Part shown: one piece after another, positions 51,414 through 58,924 of the stretch | How the letters are laid out: every line of letters begins with the position of its first letter | Position numbering within the stretch: position 1 is the first letter of the stretch | DNA from: Palsa-504 sp963744575 | GTDB taxonomy: Bacteria > Actinomycetota > Actinomycetes > Streptosporangiales > Streptosporangiaceae | NCBI GenBank assembly: GCA_963744575.1 | Contig: CAVUUF010000025.1 | Coordinates: 248,001-312,000, forward strand | Reading direction: 5' to 3' | DNA length: 64,000 nt | Position numbers and translations under genes: made by a program | Notes under the pieces: generated by a model | Databases searched by the model: none | The model's input: the letters and a program-made list of their open reading frames with translations, nothing else | Told to the model about the DNA's origin: nothing

Positions 51414-52760
51414 CTACGGCTCCCCGCCGTCCGGCTCGAACACGGTGGGGATGGCGGGGTAGCCGCGGGACAGCTGCAGCGCGTACGGCGGCAGCTCGGC
51501 CAGCGCCTCGCGGTGCCACGTCCGGGCCTCCTCCACCCCCTCGGCCCCGGTGCGACCGACGACCTCGCCCGCGGTCACCAGCGGCACGAGCAGCTCGCGG
51601 TCCAGCGGCCCGGGTTCGGGCGGCGACAGGCTGATCCGCTCGGCCTGCGCGATGCCTTGGTCGTCGCGATGCCGCACCGCCCACTTGCGGCCGCCACGTC
51701 CCGGCTTGCCCACGGAGCGCTTGGCCACCGGTTCCAGCTCGCCGTCATCGCCCGAAGTGCGGGCCACCAGCTTGTACACCAGCGCCGCCGTCGGCGCGCC
51801 CGAACCGGTGACCAGCGACGTGCCCACCCCGTACCCGTTCACCGGGACCGCACCGAGCGCCGCGATGGAGTACTCGTCCAGGTCGCCGGTGAGGATGATC
51901 CTGGTGTGCACCGCGCCGAGCTCGTCGAGCAGCGCCCGGACCTGCCGGGCCAGCACCGGCAGGTCGCCGCTGTCGATCCGCACCGCGCCCAGGTCGCGGC
52001 CCGCCACCTCGACCGCGGTGCGCACCGCGCGCGGCACGTCGTACGTGTCCACCAGCAGCGTCGTCGCCTTGCCGAGCGCCTCGAGCTGGGTCTCGAACGC
52101 GTGCCGCTCGCTGTCGTGCACCAGGGTGAACGCGTGCGCGCTGGTACCCGCGCTCGGGATGCCGTGCTCGTAGCGGGCGCGCAGGTTGGACGTGGAGGCG
52201 AAGCCGGCGATGTAGGCCGCCCGCGCGCTGGCCACGGCGGCCCGCTCGTGGGTCCGCCGCGAGCCCATCTCGATCAGCGGGCGGTCGCCGGCCGCGGTCA
52301 CCATCCGGGACGCAGCCGAGGCGATCGCGCAGTCGTGGTTGAGGATGGACAAGGTGACGGTCTCCAGCAGTACCGCCTCGGCGAACGTGCCCTCGACGAC
52401 CAGGATCGGCGAGCCGGGGAAGTAACAATCACCCTCGGAGTAACCCCAGATGTTTCCGCGGAAACGGTAGGATTCCAGGAACTCCAGCGTCGGGGAGTCC
52501 ACGATGCCCGCGTCGTCCAGGAACTCCAGGTCGGCCGGGGCGAAGCGGAACCGCTCTATCGCGTGGAGCAGCCGTCCGGTGCCCGCTACCACGCCGTACC
52601 TGCGGCCGTGCGGCAGGTGCCTGGCGAACACCTCGAAGATGGCTCTGCGGTCGGCCGCGCCGCTGCGCAGCGACGCCTCCAGCATGGTGAGCTCGTAGTG
52701 GTCGGTCAGCAGCGCTGTCCCGTCGAAGGGCGGGGGCTGGTGGTTCACGGGATCAGTCAC
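51414..52760 (-). CDS. pncB: Nicotinate phosphoribosyltransferase
   Basis: About 448 residues with LLTDHYELTMLEASLRSG, GYSEGDCYFPGSPILVVEG, SRRTHERAAVASARAAYIAGFASTSN, the region with the phospho-accepting His (SAHAFTLVHDSE) and RIDSGDLPVLARQVR. It makes nicotinate mononucleotide from nicotinate and PRPP. GTG 52760 is 34 bp from the divergent clpS start, so the two promoters must overlap. The same divergent pair occurs in M. tuberculosis (Rv1330c/Rv1331). Confidence 0.92.
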   Translation of the reverse strand: MTDPVNHQPPPFDGTALLTDHYELTMLEASLRSGAADRRAIFEVFARHLPHGRRYGVVAGTGRLLHAIERFRFAPADLEFLDDAGIVDSPTLEFLESYRFRGNIWGYSEGDCYFPGSPILVVEGTFAEAVLLETVTLSILNHDCAIASAASRMVTAAGDRPLIEMGSRRTHERAAVASARAAYIAGFASTSNLRARYEHGIPSAGTSAHAFTLVHDSERHAFETQLEALGKATTLLVDTYDVPRAVRTAVEVAGRDLGAVRIDSGDLPVLARQVRALLDELGAVHTRIILTGDLDEYSIAALGAVPVNGYGVGTSLVTGSGAPTAALVYKLVARTSGDDGELEPVAKRSVGKPGRGGRKWAVRHRDDQGIAQAERISLSPPEPGPLDRELLVPLVTAGEVVGRTGAEGVEEARTWHREALAELPPYALQLSRGYPAIPTVFEPDGGEP

Positions 52761-52794
52761 AGGTGGAAGACTACGGAGTGGGAGGTGGGTAGGT

Positions 52795-53085
52795 GTGAGC
52801 ACGGCGCCCGCTGAGGTGGATCTTCCGCGATCCGCCGACAATCCAGTATCCGACAAGCCCTGGGTCACGATCGTCTGGAACGATCCGGTCAACCTGATGT
52901 CGTACGTGACGTACGTATTCCAGCACGTGTTCGGCTACCCGAAGAAGAAGGCCACCAAGCTGATGCTCGACGTGCATCACAAGGGCAAGGCCGTCGTCGC
53001 CGCCGGGGCCAGGGAAGCGATGGAGCACAACGCCGAGATCCTGCACGGCTACGGCCTGTGGGCGACGGTGAAGCAGGACGCGTAG
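52795..53085 (+). CDS. clpS: ATP-dependent Clp protease adaptor ClpS
   Basis: 96 residues with the ClpS core WVTIVWNDPVNLMSYVTYVFQHVFGYPKKKATKLMLDVHHKGKAVVAAGAREAMEHNAEILHGYGLWATV, including the N-degron pocket (NDPVN, H66-equivalent). ClpS delivers N-end-rule substrates to ClpCP. Start GTG 52795. It heads the operon running to rdgB. Confidence 0.95.
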   Translation: MSTAPAEVDLPRSADNPVSDKPWVTIVWNDPVNLMSYVTYVFQHVFGYPKKKATKLMLDVHHKGKAVVAAGAREAMEHNAEILHGYGLWATVKQDA

Positions 53086-53094
53086 CCCGCCCCG

Positions 53095-53682
53095 ATGGAG
53101 CCGTTCCGGTCGGTTCGCGGCGGCGGTGCGCGCGCCTGGCTCGCCGCAGCCGAAGCCTGCCTCCTGCGCAGCCTGGTCGGCCAGGTCATGGCCCTGGTCG
53201 AGCCGGACGACAGTGACGACCGCGCGGCACCCGACGACGAGGTGGCCGCCCTCGAGGCCATGGTGCACGGGCCGGGCGCGGACGAGCCGCCCGAGGACCC
53301 GGTGCTGGCCCGGCTGCTGCCCGACGGGTACCGCGACGACCCGGAAGCGGCCGGGGAGTTCCGCAAGTACACCGAGCCCGCGCTGCGCAGCGCCAAGCAC
53401 CAGGCCGCCCAGGAGATGCTGGACACGCTGCCCGAGACCGGCGGCCGCATCCAGCTCACCCAGGACCAGGCCCTGTCCTGGCTCAAGGCGCTGAACGACG
53501 TCCGGCTCGCGCTCGGCGTCCGGCTCGGCGTCACCGAGGAGTTCGAGGAGCAGTGGGGCCGGCTGAAGCCGGACGACCCGCAGTGGGCCGCGTTCGAGGT
53601 CTACGCCTGGCTCGGTGCCGTGCAGGAATCCCTGGTCCAAGCGATCAATTTAGAGAACGCGTACCCTCTCAGGGCATGCTGA
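53095..53682 (+). CDS. DUF2017 family protein
   Basis: 195 residues, the usual companion of clpS in actinobacteria (Rv1332 in M. tuberculosis). It is helical and acidic, with EACLLRSLVGQVMALVEP and ITLTQDQALSWLKALNDVRLALGVRLGVT-like segments. Function is unknown. It contains a rare TTA leucine codon at about 53649. The stop overlaps the next gene's start by 7 nt. Confidence 0.85.
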   Translation: MEPFRSVRGGGARAWLAAAEACLLRSLVGQVMALVEPDDSDDRAAPDDEVAALEAMVHGPGADEPPEDPVLARLLPDGYRDDPEAAGEFRKYTEPALRSAKHQAAQEMLDTLPETGGRIQLTQDQALSWLKALNDVRLALGVRLGVTEEFEEQWGRLKPDDPQWAAFEVYAWLGAVQESLVQAINLENAYPLRAC

Positions 53683-54083
53683 CCATCCCGCGCGCGCTGC
53701 ATGACAAGATCGTGGCCCACGCCCGGGCCGATCATCCGGACGAGGCATGCGGCGTCATCGCCGGGCCGGCCGGCCGCGACCGCCCGGAACGGTTCATCGC
53801 CATGATCAACGCCGAACGGTCCCCGACCTTCTACCGCTTCGACTCCGCCGAGCAGTTCCGGGTCTGGCGGGAGATGGACGACCGGGACGAGGAACCGGTC
53901 GTGATCTACCATTCGCACACCGCCACCGAGGCCTGCCCGTCCCGCACCGACATCTCCTACGCCAGCGAGCCGCAGGCGCACTACGTGCTGGTGTCGACCA
54001 GGGACGAGGACGAAACCGAGTTCCGCTCGTACCGCATCGTGGACGGCCAGGTCACCGAGGAACCCGTCACCGTGGTGGAATGA
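53676..54083 (+). CDS. mec: JAMM metalloprotease Mec (CysO-cysteine peptidase)
   Basis: 135 residues with the JAMM/MPN+ site: Glu23 (DEACG), His79-x-His81 (YHSHTATEACPSRTD), Ser89 and Asp92. In M. tuberculosis the homologue Rv1334 releases cysteine from the CysO-cysteine adduct. cysO and cysM follow directly. ATG 53676 overlaps the DUF2017 stop. Confidence 0.92.
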   Translation: MLTIPRALHDKIVAHARADHPDEACGVIAGPAGRDRPERFIAMINAERSPTFYRFDSAEQFRVWREMDDRDEEPVVIYHSHTATEACPSRTDISYASEPQAHYVLVSTRDEDETEFRSYRIVDGQVTEEPVTVVE

Positions 54084-54144
54084 TTCGGGTCCCGGGCGGG
54101 TTGGACGCCAAGGACTGACCAGATAACCCAGTGGAGCGTTGTTC

Positions 54145-54420
54145 ATGGCCATCGAGGTTCGCATCCCGACGATCCTGCGTACGTACACCGACGGCGCCAA
54201 GCAAGTCGAGGGAACCGGGTCCACCCTTGACGAGCTGATCACCGATCTGGAGCAGCGGCACGGCGGCCTGCGCGACCGCCTGGTCGACCACGGCGGCCTG
54301 CGGCGCTTCGTCAACGTGTACCTGAACGACGAGGACGTCCGGTTCCTGGCCGGCCTGGAGACGCCGGTCAAGGACGGCGACACGGTGACCGTCCTGCCCG
54401 CGGTGGCCGGCGGCCTTTAA
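54145..54420 (+). CDS. cysO: Sulfur-carrier protein CysO (MoaD/ThiS family) with Leu after Gly-Gly
   Basis: 91 residues with the ubiquitin-like fold (VRIPTILRTYTDGAKQVEGTGSTLDELITDLE, VNVYLNDEDVRFLAGLETPVKDGDTVTVLPAVAGG). Carriers of this type must end in Gly-Gly to be activated as thiocarboxylate; here one Leu follows (VAGGL), so trimming, perhaps by the adjacent JAMM protease, would be needed. ATG 54145 with GGAG upstream. Confidence 0.9.
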   Translation: MAIEVRIPTILRTYTDGAKQVEGTGSTLDELITDLEQRHGGLRDRLVDHGGLRRFVNVYLNDEDVRFLAGLETPVKDGDTVTVLPAVAGGL

Positions 54421-54433
54421 TTTTCCCGAACGG
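54421..54433 (+). repeat. Dispersed motif TTTTCCCGAACGG
   Basis: A short copy of the dispersed motif, occupying the 23-bp gap between cysO and cysM. Confidence 0.45.
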
Positions 54434-54443
54434 ACCGGGGCAC

Positions 54444-55391
54444 ATGCGTTACGACAACCTGCTCGACTCGCTCGGCCAGACGCCCCTGGTCGGGCTGCCC
54501 CGGCTGTCACCCTCCGCCGACGTCCGGCTGTGGGCCAAGCTGGAGGACAGGAACCCGACGGGTTCGGTCAAGGACCGCGCGGCGTTCTTCATGGTCGCCC
54601 AGGCAGAGAAGGAAGGCCTGCTCCAGCCCGGTTCGGTGATCCTGGAGCCGACCTCGGGGAACACCGGCATATCGCTAGCCATGGTGGCGAAGCTGCGCGG
54701 CTACCGGCTGATCGTGGTCATGCCGGAGAACACCAGCGAGGAGCGGCGCCAGCTGCTGCGGATGTACGGCGCCGAGATCATCGGCTCGCCCGCCGCGGGC
54801 GGCTCCAACGAGGCCGTCCGGGTGGCTAAGCAGATCGCCGCCGAACACCCCGACTGGGTCATGCTCTACCAGTACGGCAACGAGGCCAACACCAGGGCGC
54901 ACTACGAGACGACCGGGCCGGAGATCCTGGCCGACCTGCCGGAGATCACCCACTTCGTGGCCGGCCTGGGCACCACGGGCACGCTCATGGGCGCGGGCCG
55001 CTACCTGCGCGAGCACAAGCCGGACGTGAAGGTCGTCGCGGCCGAGCCGCGCTACGGCGAGCTGGTCTACGGGCTGCGGAACGTGGACGAGGGCTTCGTC
55101 CCCGAACTCTACGACGAGTCCGTCCTGACCACCCGGTTCTCCGTCTCCTCGGCCGACGCGCTGCGCCGGACCAGGGAGCTGATCGCCGCCGAGGGTATCT
55201 TCGCGGGCATCTCGGCCGGCGCCGCCCTGCACGCCGGGCTCGGCATGGCCGCCAAGGCCGTGGCCGAGGGTGAGCGCGCCGACATCGTGGTCCTGGTCGC
55301 CGACGGCGGCTGGAAGTACCTGTCCACCGGCGCCTACTCCGGCACCCTCGACGAAGCCGAAACCCGCCTAGAAGGCCAACTCTGGGCGTGA
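54444..55391 (+). CDS. cysM: O-phosphoserine sulfhydrylase CysM
   Basis: 315 residues of fold-type II PLP enzyme: Lys43 in NPTGSVKDRAA, TSGNTGISLAM, and GLGTTGTLMGAGRYL. Arg212 (GLRNVDEGFVPELYD) lies 169 residues after the PLP Lys, exactly as Arg220 does in M. tuberculosis CysM, where it selects O-phosphoserine. It therefore probably makes cysteine from O-phosphoserine and CysO thiocarboxylate. Confidence 0.93.
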   Translation: MRYDNLLDSLGQTPLVGLPRLSPSADVRLWAKLEDRNPTGSVKDRAAFFMVAQAEKEGLLQPGSVILEPTSGNTGISLAMVAKLRGYRLIVVMPENTSEERRQLLRMYGAEIIGSPAAGGSNEAVRVAKQIAAEHPDWVMLYQYGNEANTRAHYETTGPEILADLPEITHFVAGLGTTGTLMGAGRYLREHKPDVKVVAAEPRYGELVYGLRNVDEGFVPELYDESVLTTRFSVSSADALRRTRELIAAEGIFAGISAGAALHAGLGMAAKAVAEGERADIVVLVADGGWKYLSTGAYSGTLDEAETRLEGQLWA

Positions 55392-55582
55392 CTTTCTAAG
55401 CCCCGCTCGCTCTGCTCTCCCGCTCGCCTCCGGGCGCCCTTTAAGGCCCTGTCTTCCCTCGTCGCTCGTCGCTCGTTCCTCGCTTCTCGCTCCTCAGTCC
55501 AGACAGGGCCGGCGCCCTTTGGCTCGCGGAGCGGCGGCACGTCTTCTTCCAATGTGCCTACCCGTTCTTCAAGACCTGGATA
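55392..55582. other. Gap at the site of missing rhomboid/murI, with a long-loop hairpin
   Basis: Contains GGCCCTGTCT (55445-55454) and its exact complement (55501-55510), enclosing a 46-nt pyrimidine-rich loop of CGTCGCT-like repeats. In M. tuberculosis a rhomboid gene and murI lie between cysM and the MBL gene; here only this remains. Confidence 0.55.
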
Positions 55583-56383
55583 ATGGCGAGCATGCGCGTG
55601 ACGGTGATCGGGTGTGCGGGGAGCTTTCCCGGACCGGATAGCCCGGCATCCTGTTATCTGCTGGAAGCCGAGGGGTTCCGGCTGGTCATGGACTTCGGCA
55701 ACGGCGCCCTCGGGGTGCTGCAGCGTTTCGCCGGACTGTACGACCTCGACGCGATCTGCCTGAGCCACCTGCACGCCGACCACTGCGTCGACCTCGGCTC
55801 CTACTGGGTCGCGCGGCAATACGCGCCGGACGGGCCGCGTCCGCCCATCCCGGTGTACGGGCCGCCGGGCACCGCCGACCGAGTGGCGGGTTTGGGCGGT
55901 GAGGATACGCAGGCGGTCCTGGCCCGTTTCGCCGTCTGCGACCTCGCGCCCGGTGCCTTCGAGATCGGGCCGTTCCGGTTCACCGCCGATCACGTGAACC
56001 ATCCGGTGGAGACGTTCGGGTTCCGGGTGGAGCACGACGGCTGGCGGGTCGCCTACTCGGCCGATACCGGGGAGTCCGACACGCTGGTCCGGCTGGCCGA
56101 GGGCGCGGACCTGCTGCTGTGCGAGGCCTCCTTCCTCGACGGCCTGGATAACCCGCCGGACCTGCACCTCACCGCGCGCCAGGCGGCCGCACACGCCACC
56201 CGCGCAGGGGTCGGCCGGCTGGTGCTCACCCACCTGGTGCCATGGAACACAAGGCAGCGGGCGCTGGCCGAGGCCGCCGAGGCGTACCACGGCCCGCTGT
56301 CCCTGGCCACCTCCGGCCTGGTGCTCGCCGAGGACACCCTGCCCTCCGCCGCCTCCGGCACCCCGCCCTCCGCCGGCCGATAG
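55583..56383 (+). CDS. MBL-fold phosphodiesterase-like hydrolase (Rv1339 family)
   Basis: 266 residues with metallo-beta-lactamase motifs SHLHADHCVDLGSYWV, ADHVNHPVETFGFRVE, SADTGESDTLV, CEASFLDG and LTHLVP. The orthologous position in M. tuberculosis is Rv1339, an atypical class II cAMP phosphodiesterase. ATG 55583; ATG 55592 is an alternative start nearer the conserved core (MRVTVIGC). Confidence 0.85.
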   Translation: MASMRVTVIGCAGSFPGPDSPASCYLLEAEGFRLVMDFGNGALGVLQRFAGLYDLDAICLSHLHADHCVDLGSYWVARQYAPDGPRPPIPVYGPPGTADRVAGLGGEDTQAVLARFAVCDLAPGAFEIGPFRFTADHVNHPVETFGFRVEHDGWRVAYSADTGESDTLVRLAEGADLLLCEASFLDGLDNPPDLHLTARQAAAHATRAGVGRLVLTHLVPWNTRQRALAEAAEAYHGPLSLATSGLVLAEDTLPSAASGTPPSAGR

Positions 56384-56393
56384 GCTGTGCGAC

Positions 56394-57149
56394 ATGTCAC
56401 GACCCGACGGACGATCCATCACCGAACTGCGGCCGGTCAAGCTGACCCGGGGCTGGCTTGACCATGCCGAGGGGTCCGTGCTGGTGGAATTCGGCCGCAC
56501 CAGGGTGCTGTGCGCGGCGAGTGTCGCCGAAGAGGTGCCGCGCTGGCGGCGTGGCGGCGGGCTCGGCTGGGTCACCGCCGAGTACGCCATGCTGCCCCGG
56601 GCGACCAACACCCGCGGCGACCGCGAGTCGGTCAGAGGACGCCTGGGCGGTCGCACCCAGGAAATATCACGCCTGGTCGGCCGCTCGTTGCGGGCCTGCG
56701 TGGACTACAAGGCGCTGGGCGAGAACACCATCGTCATCGACTGCGACGTGCTGCAGGCCGACGGCGGCACCCGCACCGCGGCGGTGACCGGCGGGTATGT
56801 CGCCCTGGCCGACGCGGTGACCTGGCTCAAGGGCCGCCAGCGGACCAAGGGCGACCCGCTGCTCACCTCGGTATCCGCGGTCAGCGTCGGCATCGTGGAC
56901 GGCGAGCCCCGGCTCGACCTGTGCTACGAAGAGGACGTGGCCGCGCAGACCGACATGAACGTGGTGTGCACCGCCAGCGGCGACTTCGTGGAGATCCAGG
57001 GCACCGCCGAGCGCGAGCCGTTCAGCCGCGACCTGCTCGGCCAGCTGCTCGATCTCGCCGTAGCGGGCTGCGGTGAGCTGACCAGGCTGCAGCATGAGGC
57101 CCTTTCCTTACGGCCGAACGAGCGGGCTTTCCCGCCGGTCCGGATGTGA
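56394..57149 (+). CDS. rph: Ribonuclease PH
   Basis: 251 residues with the RNase PH core: RPDGRSITELRPVKLTRGWLDHAEGSVLVEFGRTRVLCAA, GWVTAEYAMLPRATNTR, RLGGRTQEISRLVGRSLRA and VSVGIVDGEPRLDLCYEEDVAAQTDMNVV. It trims tRNA 3' ends phosphorolytically. It is followed by rdgB with a 4-nt overlap. Confidence 0.95.
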   Translation: MSRPDGRSITELRPVKLTRGWLDHAEGSVLVEFGRTRVLCAASVAEEVPRWRRGGGLGWVTAEYAMLPRATNTRGDRESVRGRLGGRTQEISRLVGRSLRACVDYKALGENTIVIDCDVLQADGGTRTAAVTGGYVALADAVTWLKGRQRTKGDPLLTSVSAVSVGIVDGEPRLDLCYEEDVAAQTDMNVVCTASGDFVEIQGTAEREPFSRDLLGQLLDLAVAGCGELTRLQHEALSLRPNERAFPPVRM

Positions 57150-57784
57150 CTGCCATGGCCGGTAACACCGTAGTCCTGGCCACCAGGAACGTCGGCAAGC
57201 TACGCGAGCTGGCCCGGATCCTGGGCGTCGGCGACCCCGGCGGCGTGCAGATCAAGCTGGCTGGTCTGGACGAGTTCCCCGGCGCGCCCGACGTGCCGGA
57301 GACGGGGGCCACGTTCGAGCAGAACGCGTTGCTCAAGGCGCGCGCGATCGCGACGTTCACCGGCCTGACCGCCGTCGCCGACGATTCCGGCTTGTGCGTC
57401 GACGCGCTCAACGGTATGCCCGGCGTGCTGTCCGCCCGCTGGGCGGGCAGCCACGGCAACGACCGGGCCAACCTGGAGCTGGTCCTGGCCCAGGTGGCCG
57501 CCGTGCCCGACACCCGCCTCGGCGCGCAGTTCGTCTGCGCCGCCGCGTTGGTCGTGCCGGGTCCCGGCGCCCGCGAGTGGGTCGTGACCAGGCAGGTCGA
57601 AGGCCGGCTGATCAGGACGCCACGCGGCAGCGGAGGGTTCGGCTACGACCCGATCTTCCTGCCCGACGGGTTCGACCAGACCACCGCCGAGATGACCGCC
57701 GAAGCCAAGGACGCCATCAGCCACCGCGGCCGCGCCTTCCGCGCGCTGACCCCGTTCATCACCGCGGCGGGCCACGGACCCTGA
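57146..57784 (+). CDS. rdgB: RdgB/HAM1 non-canonical purine NTP pyrophosphatase
   Basis: 212 residues with VVLATRNVGKLRELARIL, ETGATFEQNALLKARAIATFTGLTAVADDSGLCVDALNGMPGVLSARWAG and GGFGYDPIFLPDGFDQTTAEM. It removes dITP/XTP from the nucleotide pool. Start GTG 57146 overlaps rph; ATG 57155 is an alternative. Confidence 0.94.
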   Translation: MTAMAGNTVVLATRNVGKLRELARILGVGDPGGVQIKLAGLDEFPGAPDVPETGATFEQNALLKARAIATFTGLTAVADDSGLCVDALNGMPGVLSARWAGSHGNDRANLELVLAQVAAVPDTRLGAQFVCAAALVVPGPGAREWVVTRQVEGRLIRTPRGSGGFGYDPIFLPDGFDQTTAEMTAEAKDAISHRGRAFRALTPFITAAGHGP

Positions 57785-57871
57785 GCTGTCCCCGCCATCA
57801 GCGCGGCCGGTTCGGCCGGGCGCCGCCGAGGCGGTAGCGTTGGTGGTTCCGCTGGACCCATGGGAGGGCAC

Positions 57872-58342
57872 GTGACGGACAAGCGACTCGCGTCTGGCGA
57901 CCCGGCTCCCGACTTCACCCTGCTGGATGCCGACCGGAAAGAGGTCTCGCTGTCCTCGTTCCGCGGCCAGCGGGTGATCGTGTATTTCTACCCGGCTGCG
58001 ATGACCCCCGGCTGTACCAAGGAAGCCTGCGATTTCCGCGACAGCCTGGCCGACCTGAACTCCGCGGGCATCACGGTGCTCGGCATCTCGCCGGATCAGC
58101 CGGCCAAGCTGGCCAGGTTCCGGGAGAAGGAGGGCCTGACCTTCCCGCTGCTCTCCGATCCCGATCACGCCGTCCTCGAGGCCTATGGCGCCTACGGAGA
58201 GAAGAAGCTCTACGGCAAGGCCACGGTCGGCGTGATCAGGTCCACGTTCGTGGTCGGCGCGGACGGCCGGATCGAGAAGGCGATGTACGGCGTCAAGGCC
58301 ACCGGCCACGTCGCCCGGCTGCGCACCGAGGTCGGCGCCTAG
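57872..58342 (+). CDS. bcp: Peroxiredoxin Bcp (thiol peroxidase)
   Basis: 156 residues: APDFTLLDADRKEVSLSSFRGQRVIVYFYPAAMTPGCTKEACDF, with peroxidatic Cys48 and resolving Cys53. It reduces hydroperoxides using thioredoxin. GTG 57872 has GGGAGGG upstream. The last codons lie in the first copy of a 15-bp direct repeat. Confidence 0.93.
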   Translation: MTDKRLASGDPAPDFTLLDADRKEVSLSSFRGQRVIVYFYPAAMTPGCTKEACDFRDSLADLNSAGITVLGISPDQPAKLARFREKEGLTFPLLSDPDHAVLEAYGAYGEKKLYGKATVGVIRSTFVVGADGRIEKAMYGVKATGHVARLRTEVGA

Positions 58343-58377
58343 TCAACCGAACCAGGCGCCCAGCGCACCGAGGTCGG
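58321..58377. repeat. 15-bp direct repeat at the edge of the conjugation module
   Basis: GCGCACCGAGGTCGG occurs at 58321-58335 (bcp 3' end) and 58363-58377 (just before the dnaJ-like gene). Confidence 0.7.
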
Positions 58378-58387
58378 TGACGCCACC

Positions 58388-58924
58388 CTAATGTTCGGGC
58401 GGGGGTGCCAGGTCCCTGCGCCCGGTCAGCACGAACCACAAGACCAGCCCGAACACGTCGGCGGGGGCGGCTGGGCTGCCGGGGATCAGCGGCAGCACGA
58501 CCAGCGAGAGCAGCGCGGCGATGGCGGCGCGGATGAGCAGGCGGCGGGGGCGGCCGCGGACGATCCGGGACGGCAGCTGCCACAATGCGGCCAGCGGATG
58601 CGCGAGCACGGCACCCGGCGGCACGTCCGGGGCGGGCACCACGGGCAGCGGTGAGGTGTCCGGCTCGGCGGGGCCGCTGTCGGGGAAGTCGCGGCCCTGG
58701 GCCCAGGCCTGCTCGGCCAGGTCGGCGTAGGCCTCCGACCGGCCCCAGGGGGTGCGCAGCTCGGCGTACGCGGCGGAGGCCTGGGTGTAGCGGGCCAGGT
58801 CGCCGCCGTCGGGCCGGTCGGGGTGGGTGGCGGCGGCGATCTGCCGCCAGGCGGCGCGGACCTGCTCATCAGCCAGGTCCCGGCGCACCGGCAGGCCCAG
58901 GGTCTCGAACGGGTTCGTGCTCAT
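58388..58924 (-). CDS. DnaJ-domain membrane protein of conjugation module
   Basis: 178 residues: a J domain (residues 4-62, FETLGLPVRRDLADEQVRAAWRQIAAATHPDRPDGG, with His34-Pro35-Asp36), then a Pro-rich linker and two hydrophobic segments (LLIRAAIAALLSLVVLPLIPG, VFGLVLWFVLT). It probably recruits Hsp70 to the membrane or to the transfer ATPase. Its ATG overlaps the ATPase stop by 4 nt. Confidence 0.8.
   Translation of the reverse strand: MSTNPFETLGLPVRRDLADEQVRAAWRQIAAATHPDRPDGGDLARYTQASAAYAELRTPWGRSEAYADLAEQAWAQGRDFPDSGPAEPDTSPLPVVPAPDVPPGAVLAHPLAALWQLPSRIVRGRPRRLLIRAAIAALLSLVVLPLIPGSPAAPADVFGLVLWFVLTGRRDLAPPPEH

Noticed and set aside
49974..52814. A 946-codon open frame on the + strand
   Set aside because: It is antisense to the selenium-binding protein and pncB, both with clear motifs. 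Its Arg/Gly/Val-rich translation has no domain; long antisense frames are expected at this GC content.
53649..53651. TTA codon as bldA-type developmental control
   Set aside because: Only meaningful in Streptomyces-like bldA systems; a single rare codon in a housekeeping operon is not evidence of such control.
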